Assembly: GCF_020564355.1 (NCBI RefSeq)
Contig: NZ_JAJCRR010000002.1
Span: 434,001 to 498,000, forward strand
Source: Lachnospira pectinoschiza
GTDB lineage: Bacteria; Bacillota; Clostridia; Lachnospirales; Lachnospiraceae
Reading direction: 5' to 3'
DNA length: 64,000 bases
Under the pieces are notes generated by a model. That model did no database searches, was not told the origin of the DNA, and saw only the letters and a program-made list of their open reading frames with translations. Numbering within the stretch: the first letter of the stretch is position 1; each line of letters opens with the position of its first letter. Both the position numbers and the translations under genes were made by a program. Below are positions 53,398 to 63,863 of this stretch, piece by piece.

Positions 53398-53457
53398 AAA
53401 CAGTCATACATTCAGTGGTTTTATCTGAAATATTGCGTATGACTGTTTCTTTATTTT
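53398..53457 (+). terminator. Terminator of the gap-pgk unit
   Basis: AAACAGTCATAC (53398-53409) pairs with GTATGACTGTTT (53437-53448), followed by CTTTATTTT. Confidence 0.85.
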
Positions 53458-53547
53458 GTAAAAAAATCCGCATAAATTTTATAAATTGTATTTATTGAAA
53501 TAATTGGATATAAATTTTTATAAATTCTAGTATTATTTAGAAAGATG

Positions 53548-53556
53548 TGTTATAAT
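53548..53556 (+). promoter_or_regulatory. Extended -10 promoter of tpiA
   Basis: TGTTATAAT, an extended -10 with exact TATAAT (53551-53556); no good -35. The leader is about 70 bases. Confidence 0.5.
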
Positions 53557-53629
53557 TTACTTAAAAGAAAGCGACGGAATAACCAAATATGTATGACAAA
53601 AAATAATACAGTTTGAGGAGGATTATTTT

Positions 53630-54376
53630 ATGCGCAGGAAAGTTGTAGCAGGTAACTGGAAAATGAACATGACACCGAGTGAGGCAGTGGCTCTTGTTAA
53701 GGAACTTAAGCCCAATATGGAGAATTCAGATGTGGACGTTATCTTTTGCGTTCCATCTATTGATATCGTTCCGGTTGTAGAAGCCTGCAAAGGTACAAAA
53801 ATCAGCGTGGGAGCTGAAAATATGTATTATGAAGAAAAGGGAGCCTATACAGGTGAGGTTTCTCCACAGATGCTGGTTGATGCCGGTGTATCCTATGTGA
53901 TTATCGGCCATTCGGAAAGAAGACAGTATTTTAAAGAAGACAATGAAATGGTAAACCGAAAAATCAGGAAAGCCATTGAACATGATATTATTCCGATTAT
54001 CTGCTGTGGTGAAACATTAGAAGAAAGAGAAGCAGGTATTACACTTACATTGATTAAAAAACAGATTGTAAGTGCATTAAGGTATGTATCACCGGAAAAT
54101 GCTCAGCGTTGTATTATTGCTTATGAACCAATCTGGGCAATTGGAACGGGGCGAGTGGCAACTACACAGCAGGCACAGGAGGTATGTTGTTCTATCCGTG
54201 GAATTATCCGCGATATTTATGGTACACAGATTGCGGATGCTATCCGTATTTTATATGGCGGCAGTGTGAATGCAGGCAACGCATTGCAGCTGTTTTCTGA
54301 ACCGGATATTGACGGTGGTCTTGTCGGCGGTGCCAGTTTAAAACCTGAATTTTCAAAAATTGTAAATTATCAATAA
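53630..54376 (+). CDS. tpiA: Triosephosphate isomerase
   Basis: The 248-residue barrel protein starts [20 protein letters not shown]. It has the catalytic His in [11 protein letters not shown], the catalytic Glu and loop 6 in [15 protein letters not shown] and the phosphate-binding [11 protein letters not shown] and [13 protein letters not shown]. It interconverts dihydroxyacetone phosphate and glyceraldehyde-3-phosphate. The start follows GAGGAGGA. It has its own promoter and terminator. Confidence 0.98.
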   Translation: MRRKVVAGNWKMNMTPSEAVALVKELKPNMENSDVDVIFCVPSIDIVPVVEACKGTKISVGAENMYYEEKGAYTGEVSPQMLVDAGVSYVIIGHSERRQYFKEDNEMVNRKIRKAIEHDIIPIICCGETLEEREAGITLTLIKKQIVSALRYVSPENAQRCIIAYEPIWAIGTGRVATTQQAQEVCCSIRGIIRDIYGTQIADAIRILYGGSVNAGNALQLFSEPDIDGGLVGGASLKPEFSKIVNYQ

Positions 54377-54384
54377 AAATACAT

Positions 54385-54437
54385 AACTGCTGCAGAAGGA
54401 ATGGTTTCTGATGGAGTTCTTTTTGCAGCAGTTTTTT
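54385..54437 (+). terminator. Terminator of tpiA
   Basis: AACTGCTGCA (54385-54394) pairs with TGCAGCAGTT, followed by TTTT. Confidence 0.85.
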
Positions 54438-54549
54438 AATGTGAAGTGCCATAATTATAATAATTAGCACTTTTATTTTTGCGCAAAATATGATATGATT
54501 CTTTAGGTATATTGTACCGATTATGGAAAATGTTAAAAGGAGAAATACA

Positions 54550-56097
54550 ATGAGTAAAAAACCAGTTGTTTTAATGATACTTGATGGATATGGATTAAAT
54601 GATAATACAAAAGGAAATGGTATTGCTGCAGCGAATACACCGGTAATGGATAAATTAATGAAGGAATATCCTTATGTAAAAGGCTATGCAAGCGGTCTTG
54701 CAGTCGGACTTCCGGACGGACAGATGGGTAACTCTGAAGTAGGACATTTAAATATGGGTGCCGGACGTATTGTATATCAGGAACTGACAAGAATCACAAA
54801 AGCAATAGAAGATGGTGATTTCTTTGAAAACGAAGAACTTTTAGGCGCAATTAAAAACTGCAAGGAGAACAATTCAGACTTACATTTATTCGGCCTGTTA
54901 TCAAACGGCGGTGTGCACAGCCACATTACACATTTATATGCCCTGTTGGAACTGGCAAAGAGAAACGGTATTAAGAATGTCTATGTTCACGGCTTTATGG
55001 ACGGACGTGATACAGCACCGGACGGAGGAAAAGAATTTATCAGCCAGTTATCCGACAAAATGGAAGAATTAGGTGTTGGACAGATTGCTTCTATTATGGG
55101 ACGTTATTATGTAATGGACAGAGATAACAGATGGGACAGAGTAGAAGCTGCTTATAATGCACTTGTAAAGGGTGAAGGAAATGAGGCAGAATGTGCAAAG
55201 TGTGCTATCGCCGCATCTTATGAAGATGGGAAAACGGATGAATTTGTTGTGCCGACTGTTGTAAAGAAGGATGGTAAGCCATTAGCAACGATTAAAGACG
55301 GAGATTCTGTTATCTGCTTTAACTTCAGACCGGACAGAGCAAGAGAAATCACAAGATGTTTCTGCGATGATGAATTTACAGGCTTTGACAGAGGCGCAAG
55401 AAAGAAAGTCCACTATGTATGCTTCACAGATTACGATGTAACAATCGGCAATAAGTATGTAGCATTCAAGAAAGAAAAGATTACCAATACATTTGGTGAA
55501 TTTTTAGCAGCAAACAACAAGACACAGGCCCGTATTGCCGAGACAGAAAAATACGCACACGTAACATTCTTCTTCAACGGTGGTGTAGAAGAACCAAACA
55601 AGGGTGAAGACAGAATCCTTGTAAAGTCACCGAAGGTTGCAACTTATGATTTACAGCCGGAAATGAGTGCACCGGAAGTCTGCGATAAGTTAACAGCTGC
55701 TATCCGTTCAGATAAGTATGATGTTATTATCATCAACTTTGCAAACCCGGATATGGTCGGACATACCGGTATTGAGTCTGCCGTTGTAAAGGCAATTGAA
55801 ACTGTAGATACCTGTGTAGGCAAGGCTGTAGAAGCATTAAAGGAAGTTGACGGAACTATGTTTATCTGCGCTGATCACGGAAATGCAGAACAGTTAATTG
55901 ATTATAAGACCGGAGAACCGTTTACGGCACATACAACCAATCCGGTTCCGTTCATTCTTGTAAACTACGATGAAGCGTATACATTAAAAGAAGGCGGAAA
56001 GCTTTGTGATATCGTACCGACACTGATTGAAATTATGGGTATGGAAAAACCAAAGGAAATGACAGGCGAATCCCTGCTTGTTAAAAAGAATTCATAA
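54550..56097 (+). CDS. gpmI: 2,3-bisphosphoglycerate-independent phosphoglycerate mutase
   Basis: The 515-residue alkaline-phosphatase-superfamily protein has KPVVLMILDGYGL (metal Asp), GQMGNSEVGHLNMGAGR with the phosphoserine nucleophile, HGFMDGRDTAP, FNFRPDRAREIT, NFANPDMVGHTG and ADHGNAEQLID. It uses two manganese ions to interconvert 3- and 2-phosphoglycerate; Mn-dependent forms are typical of spore formers. ATG 54550 follows AAGGAG; ATG 54523 lies upstream of that site. Confidence 0.97.
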   Translation: MSKKPVVLMILDGYGLNDNTKGNGIAAANTPVMDKLMKEYPYVKGYASGLAVGLPDGQMGNSEVGHLNMGAGRIVYQELTRITKAIEDGDFFENEELLGAIKNCKENNSDLHLFGLLSNGGVHSHITHLYALLELAKRNGIKNVYVHGFMDGRDTAPDGGKEFISQLSDKMEELGVGQIASIMGRYYVMDRDNRWDRVEAAYNALVKGEGNEAECAKCAIAASYEDGKTDEFVVPTVVKKDGKPLATIKDGDSVICFNFRPDRAREITRCFCDDEFTGFDRGARKKVHYVCFTDYDVTIGNKYVAFKKEKITNTFGEFLAANNKTQARIAETEKYAHVTFFFNGGVEEPNKGEDRILVKSPKVATYDLQPEMSAPEVCDKLTAAIRSDKYDVIIINFANPDMVGHTGIESAVVKAIETVDTCVGKAVEALKEVDGTMFICADHGNAEQLIDYKTGEPFTAHTTNPVPFILVNYDEAYTLKEGGKLCDIVPTLIEIMGMEKPKEMTGESLLVKKNS

Positions 56098-56104
56098 ATT
56101 TCTA

Positions 56105-56133
56105 TTGTGTTGCACGTATAGGTGTGCTATAAT
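56105..56133 (+). promoter_or_regulatory. Sigma-A promoter of secG
   Basis: TTGTGT (56105-56110), a 17-base spacer and TATAAT (56128-56133). Confidence 0.55.
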
Positions 56134-56201
56134 GATAATAGTATGCGATTATAATTTAATGAATAGAATCGTAAGCTTCGACACAATAGGAGGTGTGATA
56201 A

Positions 56202-56459
56202 ATGTTCGGAATGTCGGCTGGTGATATTATACGAATTGTTTTAATGGGAATCTTTATATTAGTATGTATAGCATTATCAATCGTTGTTTTAATGCAGGAA
56301 AGCAAGCAGCAGGGTCTGTCTGGTACAATCAGTGGAGCCGCTGATACTTACTGGGGCAGAAACAAAGGCCGTTCAATGGAAGGAAAACTGGTATTATTTA
56401 CAAAGATATTAGGTGTTGCTTTCTTTGTTCTGGCAGCTATATTAAATATTAATTTTTAA
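56202..56459 (+). CDS. secG: Preprotein translocase subunit SecG
   Basis: The 85-residue protein has two membrane helices ([20 protein letters not shown] and [15 protein letters not shown]) joined by the conserved loop [15 protein letters not shown] and [14 protein letters not shown]. It assists SecYE in protein export. The start follows AGGAGG. In many Firmicutes secG is followed at once by rnr and smpB; here a terminator and two extra genes intervene. Confidence 0.95.
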   Translation: MFGMSAGDIIRIVLMGIFILVCIALSIVVLMQESKQQGLSGTISGAADTYWGRNKGRSMEGKLVLFTKILGVAFFVLAAILNINF

Positions 56460-56462
56460 AAA

Positions 56463-56511
56463 GAAACCTGGATTCTCCGTAAAACAATGGAGGATTCAGG
56501 TTTTATTTTTT
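56463..56511 (+). terminator. Terminator of secG
   Basis: AACCTGGATTCTCC pairs with GGAGGATTCAGGTT through two G-U pairs, followed by TTATTTTTT. The wobble pairs work only in plus-strand RNA. Confidence 0.85.
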
Positions 56512-56544
56512 GCAGAAGTGAAAATATATAAAGGGGTTGGTTTT

Positions 56545-58527
56545 ATGAAAAAACGCGGAAACATATCAATTAAAGCAAAATTGCTGGGTGTCATTACGCC
56601 GGTAGTCATTGCGATTGTCGTTGTGCTGGTATTGGTATCGTATCTGGCATCCGCACATATCATTGAAAATTATTCGCAGAATCTGTTGGAATCTTCGGTT
56701 GAAAACCAGACATCAAAGATTGAATCGTGGTTAGATGAGAATCTTTCGTCTTTTCAAATGGCAAAGACAACGATTGAACAGTTAAATCCAGACGATGCAC
56801 AGCTTCAGACGATTTTGGACAGCTATTATGGCTACAGCGACAATTATCCGGACGGATTATATGTATCCGACAGTAACGGCAATTTGTTAAAGGCTTCCAA
56901 ATCTACAAAGAGTGAGAGCAGTCCGACAAAAAGCACATGGTATACCGAAGGTCTGACCCGTGTCAATATGACAATCGGTTCAGCTTATAAAAATGCAGAG
57001 GGTGTCAATGTCATCAGTGCATCGGGTATATTAAAAGACAATTCGGACAGAATACGTGTCATATCCGCAGATATGACTTTGGACCGCATTTCTATCATTG
57101 TCAATTCATTTATTGAAATGGACGATGCGCAGACATTTCTGGTTGACAAAAACAGCGGTACGATTTTAGCCGACCGCGATTCGTCTTTGATTTCGCAAAA
57201 ACTCGGTGCATCGGGGCAGAGCAGCTTTTATCAGGACATGGCACAGCGCATTAACGACCAGAACTACGATTTTACAACGATTGACGGTGAAATGACCGTT
57301 TCTCAGGAAGTACAGGGAACAGACTGGATTCTGGTATCTTACATTCCTAAGAGTACGGTACTCGCGGATTTGGTCGCATTAAGAACGCGAATGATTGTAA
57401 TCGGCGTTATCTGCATTATTCTGCTCTGCGTATTGATTGAAAGAATGACACATGTTGTTGTAAAGCCTGTTAAGGAAATGACAAATGTGATTACACAAAT
57501 GGCATCTGGTGATTTCACTGTATCCGTCAATCCGCGCGGCAATGATGAAATCGCTGTAATGGGCTACAGTGTCCAGCATTTTATCGAATCCATGAAACAG
57601 ATGATTACGCAGATTGGACAGGTTTCCCAGATATTAAGCGAACAGGCGCAGTCCAGCAAGAGCGTATCGACAGAGTTAAATTCGGCAACGGAAATCCAGT
57701 CACGCTCTATGGGTGAGTTGAATTCTACGGTAGACCAGCTTGCGGTTTCTGTCAATGAAATTGCGGAAAACGCAACACAGCTTGCCGGAGTTGCCGCCGA
57801 TACCAAGAAAGACAGCGATGTTGTCGATGTTAAAATGCGTGAAACGGTTGAGGTATCCGAAAAAGGCCGTCAGGATATGGAAAAAGTCAGCAAAGCGCTG
57901 GAGGGCATTGAGCTTTCTATTCATAACTTACAGGAGGCCGTTGACAAGGTCGGCACCGCTTCCGGTGAAATTGTTGACATTACCAATCTGATTGGCAGTA
58001 TTGCGGAAGAAACCAATCTCTTGTCCTTAAATGCTTCGATTGAAGCGGCGAGAGCCGGAGAAGCGGGCAGAGGTTTTGCGGTTGTTGCTTCCGAAATCGG
58101 TACGCTGGCTAAAAACAGTGCCGATTCCGTTGCCAATATTACGGAATTAATTAACGAAATCAATAAGCTGGTAGAAAATGCCGTATCCCAGGCAGGAAGC
58201 AGTGCCTGTGAAATCGCCGGCAGTGCAGGTCTGATTCATGCGGCTGTGGACACCTTCCATACAATTTTCAGTAACATACAGGATACAAACGAATTGATGA
58301 AAAATGTTGTAAGCAAGATTGGCGAAGTCGATGAGGTTGCAACCAATGTTGCCGCTATCTGTGAAGAACAGGCGGCAAGTTCCGATGAAATTCTTGCAAC
58401 TTCGGAATCCATGCTTACACAGGCAAAGAATATTACAAGAAACAGCGAACAGGTTGAATCCGCATCTGAAAATTTAGCAGTATCGGCAAATCAACTTTCA
58501 TCACAGATAGAGCAGTTCCAGATTTAA
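56545..58527 (+). CDS. Methyl-accepting chemotaxis protein with dCache-like sensor
   Basis: The 660-residue receptor has a membrane helix ([20 protein letters not shown]), a large extracellular sensor (about 40-275, with [20 protein letters not shown] and [11 protein letters not shown], a double Cache layout), a second helix ([16 protein letters not shown]), HAMP, and a signalling domain with the conserved tip [20 protein letters not shown]. It controls CheA and flagellar rotation. ATG 56545 follows AAAGGGG. It is followed 40 bases later by a lone periplasmic-binding-type lipoprotein. Confidence 0.9.
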   Translation: MKKRGNISIKAKLLGVITPVVIAIVVVLVLVSYLASAHIIENYSQNLLESSVENQTSKIESWLDENLSSFQMAKTTIEQLNPDDAQLQTILDSYYGYSDNYPDGLYVSDSNGNLLKASKSTKSESSPTKSTWYTEGLTRVNMTIGSAYKNAEGVNVISASGILKDNSDRIRVISADMTLDRISIIVNSFIEMDDAQTFLVDKNSGTILADRDSSLISQKLGASGQSSFYQDMAQRINDQNYDFTTIDGEMTVSQEVQGTDWILVSYIPKSTVLADLVALRTRMIVIGVICIILLCVLIERMTHVVVKPVKEMTNVITQMASGDFTVSVNPRGNDEIAVMGYSVQHFIESMKQMITQIGQVSQILSEQAQSSKSVSTELNSATEIQSRSMGELNSTVDQLAVSVNEIAENATQLAGVAADTKKDSDVVDVKMRETVEVSEKGRQDMEKVSKALEGIELSIHNLQEAVDKVGTASGEIVDITNLIGSIAEETNLLSLNASIEAARAGEAGRGFAVVASEIGTLAKNSADSVANITELINEINKLVENAVSQAGSSACEIAGSAGLIHAAVDTFHTIFSNIQDTNELMKNVVSKIGEVDEVATNVAAICEEQAASSDEILATSESMLTQAKNITRNSEQVESASENLAVSANQLSSQIEQFQI

Positions 58528-58567
58528 GCTGATACCGGTAAAAGTCTGAGTATGGAGGTAAGATAAA

Positions 58568-59548
58568 ATGAAAAAGATAATCAGTTGGTTTTTATGTATT
58601 ACAATGCTTGCGGGCTGTCTGATTTTAGGCGGCTGTACACAGTCTGCAAAATCCGGTTCGTCCGCGGGCGGCAGTGTGAAAATGCTTTTATCGCTGGGAC
58701 AGGCAGATGCCTTTCGTACCACGCTTGTGAATCAGGCAAAAAAGACCGCTTCGGAAAATAATGTACAGTTAGACGTACTGGATGCGGAAAGTTCCATTGA
58801 AAAGCAGGTTGAACATATTAAAAAAGCCGTATCCGAAAAATATGACGTTATTTTATGTAATATGGTTGATGCCGATACGGCACTGGAACTGGAGGCACTG
58901 GCAGGCGATATTCCGATTGTATTTTTTAACACGTCACCGGACGCTTCCCGCTTAAAAGCCGGAAAATACATTTATGTAGGCTCAAATGAAGCAGATGCGG
59001 GACAGTATCAGGCAGAATATGTTTTAGAGCAGTTAAAGTCGCTTTCAGAATTAAATGTGGCAATTATTAAAGGACCGGACAGCCATTCCGCAACAAAGGG
59101 CAGGACAGATGCTGTTAAAAATACGCTGAATACGTCCGGAAAAACGATTCATTATATGTTTGAAGACCATGCAGACTGGGACCAGACCCGTGCAGAAGAA
59201 CTGTTTACAATCTTTTTAAAGACGAATCAGAAATGCAATGCTGTCATCTGCAACAATGATACCATGGCATTAGGTGTTGCGGACGCATGCAAAAAAGCTG
59301 GAAGAAATGACATTTTAATATTAGGAATTGATGCAACGGCTGACGGCTGTGCGGCAATTACCAACGGTACAATGAACTTTACGGTTTACCAGTCTGCAAC
59401 AGGACAAGGAGAACGCCTGATTCAGGCAGGAAAGATTCTGGCACAGGGCGGCAGTATCAAGGATTTGGACGGTGCTGCAGAAAATGAAAAGTACGTATGG
59501 GTTCCGTTTGAAAAGGTAGATGCCTCTAACGTCAGAAATTATCAGTAA
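58568..59548 (+). CDS. Sugar-binding lipoprotein (type I periplasmic-binding fold)
   Basis: The 326-residue protein has a signal peptide with lipobox LGGC (Cys about 23) and a two-lobed PBP-I fold. Features include [87 protein letters not shown] and [20 protein letters not shown]. This is the ribose/galactose-binding family. No ABC transporter genes accompany it; its partner here is a chemoreceptor, so it may present a sugar to that receptor. Confidence 0.85.
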   Translation: MKKIISWFLCITMLAGCLILGGCTQSAKSGSSAGGSVKMLLSLGQADAFRTTLVNQAKKTASENNVQLDVLDAESSIEKQVEHIKKAVSEKYDVILCNMVDADTALELEALAGDIPIVFFNTSPDASRLKAGKYIYVGSNEADAGQYQAEYVLEQLKSLSELNVAIIKGPDSHSATKGRTDAVKNTLNTSGKTIHYMFEDHADWDQTRAEELFTIFLKTNQKCNAVICNNDTMALGVADACKKAGRNDILILGIDATADGCAAITNGTMNFTVYQSATGQGERLIQAGKILAQGGSIKDLDGAAENEKYVWVPFEKVDASNVRNYQ

Positions 59549-59580
59549 ATAAAAGCGCATCAGGAAAGGTTCGGTGGAGA

Positions 59581-61758
59581 ATGAATAAAGAACAGCTTGA
59601 AAAACGTAAAAAGTTAATCGCTGAATTGATTTTGGAAAATGAATTTTATGTACCGATGAAAACAAAGGAAATTGCGATTCTTTTGCAGATTCCAAAATCA
59701 CAGAGAGGGGAACTTCAAGAGGTGTTAGACAGCTTAGTCAGTGACGGAACGATTGGCGTTTCAAAGAAAGGAAAATACGGAAAACCGGATAATACGGCGG
59801 TTGTCGGTATATTTACCAGCACCAGGAGAGGTTTCGGCTTTGTTACGGTAGACGGCTGGGATGAAGATATTTTTATTCAGGAATCGGACACCGGAGGCGC
59901 ATTCCATATGGATAAAGTAAAGGTGACGATTACCCATAAGAAGCAGGGTAACAAGCGCTGTGAGGGGAAAATTATCGGTGTGCTTGAGCATCAGCTTACC
60001 GAGCTGGTCGGTACATTTCAAAAAAACAGAACATACGGATTTGTTGTACCGGATAATGGAAAAATTCCGGTTGATATTTTTGTGCCGCAGGAAAAATCAA
60101 TGGGTGCAATGAATGGTCATAAGGTTGTCGTAAAAATTACCAATTACGGCAGTCACGGCAAGAACCCGGAAGGTCAGGTCATTGATATTATCGGTCATAT
60201 CAATGACCCCGGCACCGATGTATTGTCTATTGTTAAAGCCTATGATTTACCGGTGGAATTTCCAGATGCGGTCATGCAGTATTTAAAAAATATTCCCGAT
60301 GAGGTAGACGAAAAGGACAAGGCGGGGCGTGTTGATTTCCGCGATGTTGATACGGTTACGATTGACGGCGAGGACGCCAAGGACCTTGATGATGCTATTA
60401 CGCTGACTGCAAATGAAAAGGGCTACCAGCTCGGTGTGCATATTGCAGATGTAAGCCATTATGTGACAGAAAACAGCGTGCTGGATAAAGAAGCGTATAA
60501 GCGTGGAACCAGTGTTTACCTTGTGGATCGTGTTATCCCGATGCTTCCTCACAAATTGTCAAATGGAATCTGCTCCTTAAATCAGGGCTGTGACCGTCTG
60601 GCATTAAGCTGTATAATGGACATTGATAATAAAGGAAATGTGGTGGGACACCGTATTTGTGAAACATTAATCAATGTCAACCGCCGTATGACTTATACGA
60701 ATGTAAAGAAAATTCTTGTCGATAAAGAGGCTTCTGTGATTGAAGAATACAAAGAACTTATTCCGATGTTTGAACGCATGGGAGAACTTGCGGCAATTTT
60801 AAGAAAGAAACGTTTTCAGCGCGGTTCGATTGATTTTGACTTTCCTGAAACGAAGATTATTTTGGATAAGGACGGTCATCCTTTGGAAGTCAAGCCGTAT
60901 GACAGAAATGTTGCGACCAAAATCATCGAGGAATTTATGCTGATAGCTAATGAAACGGTTGCAGAGGATTATTTCTGGCAGGAAATACCATTTTTATACA
61001 GAAGCCACGAAAACCCGGATATGGAAAAAATTCAAAAGCTAAGCACATTTATTAATAATTTTGGATATTCCATTCATACCGGTGATGAAATTCATCCAAA
61101 GGAACTGCAAAAGCTTTTAGAAAAAATTGACGGAACAGACGAGGAAAATCTGATTGCACGTCTGACACTGCGTTCAATGAAAAGAGCACAGTACACAACA
61201 GAATGTGTCGGACACTTCGGACTTGCAGCAAAATATTACTGTCATTTTACGTCTCCAATCCGCAGATACCCGGATTTACAGATTCACCGGATTATTAAAG
61301 AAAATCTGCACGGTGGACTGAAACAGACACGTTTCAAGCACTATCAGAATCTTCTGCCGGAGGTGGCAAAGCATACCAGCACAACGGAACGGCGTGCCGA
61401 TGATGCAGAACGTGATACCGATAAAGTCAAAATGGTTGAATATATGGAAAAACACATGGGCGAAGAATTCGACGGCGTGATTTCCGGAATGACGGCATGG
61501 GGCATGTATGTGGAACTGCCAAGCACGATTGAAGGCATGGTTTCTGTGACATCGCTGCGGGACGGGTATTACATTTATGACGAAAACCATTACGAAATGG
61601 TTAATGAAACCACCGGAAGAACCTTCAAACTCGGACAGAAGGTCACGGTCAAAGTTGTTGCAACCAATAAAATTTTAAGAACGATTGATTTTGAATTATC
61701 AGAAGGAGAATGGGAGAATGGCAGAACAAAAAAACGCAAACCGACTGATTTCCAATAA
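59581..61758 (+). CDS. rnr: Ribonuclease R
   Basis: The 725-residue exoribonuclease has an N-terminal winged helix (about 1-65), two cold-shock domains ([20 protein letters not shown] and [20 protein letters not shown]), the RNB domain with metal ligands in [15 protein letters not shown] and [26 protein letters not shown], and a C-terminal S1 domain ([20 protein letters not shown]). It degrades structured RNA 3' to 5' and works with SmpB and tmRNA in trans-translation. The start follows GGTGGAG. It overlaps smpB by 41 bases. Confidence 0.97.
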   Translation: MNKEQLEKRKKLIAELILENEFYVPMKTKEIAILLQIPKSQRGELQEVLDSLVSDGTIGVSKKGKYGKPDNTAVVGIFTSTRRGFGFVTVDGWDEDIFIQESDTGGAFHMDKVKVTITHKKQGNKRCEGKIIGVLEHQLTELVGTFQKNRTYGFVVPDNGKIPVDIFVPQEKSMGAMNGHKVVVKITNYGSHGKNPEGQVIDIIGHINDPGTDVLSIVKAYDLPVEFPDAVMQYLKNIPDEVDEKDKAGRVDFRDVDTVTIDGEDAKDLDDAITLTANEKGYQLGVHIADVSHYVTENSVLDKEAYKRGTSVYLVDRVIPMLPHKLSNGICSLNQGCDRLALSCIMDIDNKGNVVGHRICETLINVNRRMTYTNVKKILVDKEASVIEEYKELIPMFERMGELAAILRKKRFQRGSIDFDFPETKIILDKDGHPLEVKPYDRNVATKIIEEFMLIANETVAEDYFWQEIPFLYRSHENPDMEKIQKLSTFINNFGYSIHTGDEIHPKELQKLLEKIDGTDEENLIARLTLRSMKRAQYTTECVGHFGLAAKYYCHFTSPIRRYPDLQIHRIIKENLHGGLKQTRFKHYQNLLPEVAKHTSTTERRADDAERDTDKVKMVEYMEKHMGEEFDGVISGMTAWGMYVELPSTIEGMVSVTSLRDGYYIYDENHYEMVNETTGRTFKLGQKVTVKVVATNKILRTIDFELSEGEWENGRTKKRKPTDFQ

Positions 61759-62191
61759 TAAAAAGGCCTATTTTGATTATTTTATAGAGGATAAATACGA
61801 GGCAGGACTGGTTCTGCACGGAACGGAAGTGAAATCTATCCGCATGGGAAAATGCTCTATTAAGGAGGCATATATTCAGATTCAGAACGGCGAAGTATTT
61901 ATTAATAATATGAATATTACACCTTACGAAAAAGGCAACATTTTTAATAAAGACCCGCTCCGCCCGAAAAAGCTATTACTGCACCAGAGCGAAATCAACA
62001 AGCTTGCCGGACAGATTGCGCAGAAAGGATATACAATTGTGCCATTGCAGGTTTATTTAAGCAAAGGCCGTGTGAAAATGGAAATCGGACTTGGTCGTGG
62101 TAAAAAGCTCTACGATAAGCGTGATTCCATTGCAAAGAAGGATCAGAAGCGGGAGGCAGAGAAAGAATTTAAAGTACGCAATCTCTATTAA
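61718..62191 (+). CDS. smpB: SsrA-binding protein SmpB
   Basis: The 157-residue protein has [20 protein letters not shown], then [32 protein letters not shown] and a basic C-terminal tail [20 protein letters not shown]. These are the OB barrel and tail that mimic a codon-anticodon pair. It carries tmRNA to stalled ribosomes. ATG 61718 lies inside the end of rnr. The ssrA gene follows directly, on the opposite strand. Confidence 0.97.
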   Translation: MAEQKNANRLISNNKKAYFDYFIEDKYEAGLVLHGTEVKSIRMGKCSIKEAYIQIQNGEVFINNMNITPYEKGNIFNKDPLRPKKLLLHQSEINKLAGQIAQKGYTIVPLQVYLSKGRVKMEIGLGRGKKLYDKRDSIAKKDQKREAEKEFKVRNLY

Positions 62192-62242
62192 GCATATACA
62201 ACCCGTTGTAATTTAATAAAAGCAGAAAACTATAAAATAAAA

Positions 62243-62291
62243 ACACCACCGCTTTGCAGGGCAGATTATCGGTTCTGCAGAGCGGTGGTGT
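62243..62291. terminator. Terminator between smpB and ssrA
   Basis: ACACCACCGCT with TGCAG pairs with CTGCA and AGCGGTGGTGT. On the minus strand it is followed by TTTTATTTTATA, so it backs up the ssrA terminator; on plus it may end smpB. The rest of 62292-62476 shows only a tandem 10-mer ACGGTTTAAA near 62443-62462. Confidence 0.7.
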
Positions 62292-62476
62292 AAATTTTAG
62301 TCAATGCGTTCCTTTTTACTTTCACGTTTATTCTGATACATTGCTGATATTTTTAGCTTCATCCGTTTCAGTTTATAGGATGAGCCGTTTTGATCATTAC
62401 AATAGCCTGAATTTTGACAACACTTTTTTTAATTTAAGACGGTTTAAAACGGTTTAAAATACTGTAAAATGGCAAT

Positions 62477-62525
62477 AAAAAAAGCCCGAAACACCATAAA
62501 ATACGGTATTTCAAAGCCTTTTTTA
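62477..62525 (-). terminator. Terminator of ssrA
   Basis: On the minus strand, GAAATACC pairs with GGTGTTTC (one G-U), extended by AAAAAAG/CTTTTTT, and ends in a seven-T tract. Confidence 0.6.
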
Positions 62526-62529
62526 ATAG

Positions 62530-62876
62530 TGGAGTAGACGGGAGTCGAACCCGTGTCCAAAAGCCCATTCACTGTTCTTCTACTATCATAGTTGGTTATT
62601 GTGGGTAAACCCTCATTCCCTCCGGTAGCAGGAAATCAACACCCTGATACCTTTAGTAGCTTCATAATACGCCCACCGGTTCAAAGCTTTACCGGCGTCG
62701 TTTCCCGTATAGTCGAAGCCTGGGTCCTAAAGTACGGGTACTCTAGGTCAGACTGCTGCAACTAGGCAGCGTAAGCTAAATTTTCGTTAGCGTTTATATT
62801 TAGATTTGTGAGTTGACGCATCACCTGCGGATAGCTTCACCAGCTTCAAAACCCCTGTCGAAACCTTTACTACCCC
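62530..62876 (-). ncRNA. ssrA: Transfer-messenger RNA (tmRNA)
   Basis: On the minus strand the RNA begins GGGGTAGTAAAGGTTTCGAC and ends GGACACGGGTTCGACTCCCG followed by TCTACTCCA. The tRNA-like acceptor stem GGGGTAG/CTACTCC and T-arm close the 347-base molecule. The tag reading frame ends N-E-N-L-A-Y-A-A followed by UAG; the resume codon is likely the GCT 9 codons before the stop or a codon a few triplets upstream. CCA is not encoded. It rescues stalled ribosomes with SmpB, whose gene is convergent next door. Confidence 0.95.
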
Positions 62877-62931
62877 GAGTGTATACACCGGAATATTTTC
62901 GGTCAACCAGTCATAACGCTGATTATTTACT

Positions 62932-62960
62932 ACTATAGCACGCGGTAACGGCTTCGTCAA
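62932..62960 (-). promoter_or_regulatory. Sigma-A promoter of ssrA
   Basis: On the minus strand, TTGACG (62960-62955), a 17-base spacer and TATAGT (62937-62932). The start lies about 50 bases before the mature 5' end, so a short leader must be removed. Confidence 0.8.
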
Positions 62961-63020
62961 GAATTATCTTGTGACTTTTATTGACTTTAAAGCACACAAT
63001 AAGTAAAATAATAGTAAATT

Positions 63021-63197
63021 AGCGACAAAGTCGCTCAGAAATGTGGATAGTGTGAAAAATAACACTGATGTGCTTATTTTTCACACAGGGATTTGTTTCT
63101 GGGCGAAAGCAAATCCCTATGATGGCAGATGAGAAATCGCCTGCGCGAAATTCTCATCGCCTCTTCGCGACAAAGTCGCTCAGAAATGAGGAATAAT
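63021..63197 (+). repeat. Copy D of the modular hairpin element, with a leftover 3' end of another copy
   Basis: 63021-63049 repeats the 3' end of the element. A full unit follows from GTGTGAAAA at 63050: hairpin 1 (63051-63085, loop tgat), hairpin 2 (63087-63118) and hairpin 3 (63128-63158). The loop region CTGGGCGA (63099-63106) is complementary to TCGCTCAG (63176-63183) with one G-U pair. The unit ends at AATGAGGAATAAT, the ribosome site of the next gene. Confidence 0.75.
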
Positions 63198-63788
63198 ATG
63201 GCAAAAAACGAATCAAAGAATCCGGCAAAGGAATATTCTGTCGGAGGATATACCTTTAAGACAAAAGAAGGCGCACAGGCGGCAAAGGATGAGCTGGCGG
63301 CAATTAAATATATGTCATCAAAAACAGACAGTACCAATGCAAAACAGGTATATATTTTGTATCATGACATTATTGATAAAAAACTGTTTAATACACTGAT
63401 TGGCATGAATTATTTAAAAGAGCTGCAGCAGTTTTTATATCTTTCACCGGATGTGCCAAATGAAAAAATCAGGCCGATTCCGATTAATAATGAAACAAAA
63501 GAAATGATGGAGGGCCGCAGAGAGCTTACGGAACATAAAAGCGAAATCCGTAAGCTGACAAAGGAACGAAATCATTATAAAGACAATTTTGTTATATCTG
63601 TGATTGTAAATGTTGTACTGGTTGTTGTAATTGTGGCAATGATTTATATTACACTGCACAGTTCCAATGCAAATGTAATCAATTACGAAGTAAACCTTCA
63701 GGATAAGTATGCTTCATGGCAGGAAGAACTGCAGTCACAGGAAGAATCATTAAATGCAAGAGAACGTGCATTAAATCAGCAAAAATAA
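63198..63788 (+). CDS. Membrane protein of unknown function with coiled-coil ends (196 aa)
   Basis: ATG 63198 follows ATGAGGAA at the end of element D; longer readings run through the element. The cytosolic N-terminus contains YSVGGYTFKTKEGAQAAKDE, then a helical part with IDKKLFNTLIGMNYLKELQQ. A charged coil (ELTEHKSEIRKLTKERNHYK), one membrane helix (VISVIVNVVLVVVIVAMIYI) and an external Glu/Gln-rich coil (WQEELQSQEESLNARERALN) follow. I do not recognise the family. The response regulator gene 75 bases downstream may be related. Confidence 0.7.
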   Translation: MAKNESKNPAKEYSVGGYTFKTKEGAQAAKDELAAIKYMSSKTDSTNAKQVYILYHDIIDKKLFNTLIGMNYLKELQQFLYLSPDVPNEKIRPIPINNETKEMMEGRRELTEHKSEIRKLTKERNHYKDNFVISVIVNVVLVVVIVAMIYITLHSSNANVINYEVNLQDKYASWQEELQSQEESLNARERALNQQK

Positions 63789-63863
63789 TTTTAAAAAACA
63801 CATTTTTAACATATTCTTACGATATAATCGGCACAAAGGTAAAAAGTCAGGAGGATATTACGA

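Noticed and set aside
62254..62457. A 67-codon frame between smpB and ssrA
   Set aside because: It starts within a terminator hairpin and has no ribosome site or recognisable sequence.
62477..62960. Genomic island integrated at the ssrA 3' end
   Set aside because: tmRNA genes are common integration sites, but no duplicated 3' end, integrase or phage gene is visible.
63129..63197. An N-terminal extension of the membrane protein gene
   Set aside because: It is element D read as protein; ATGAGGAA before ATG 63198 is the ribosome site.
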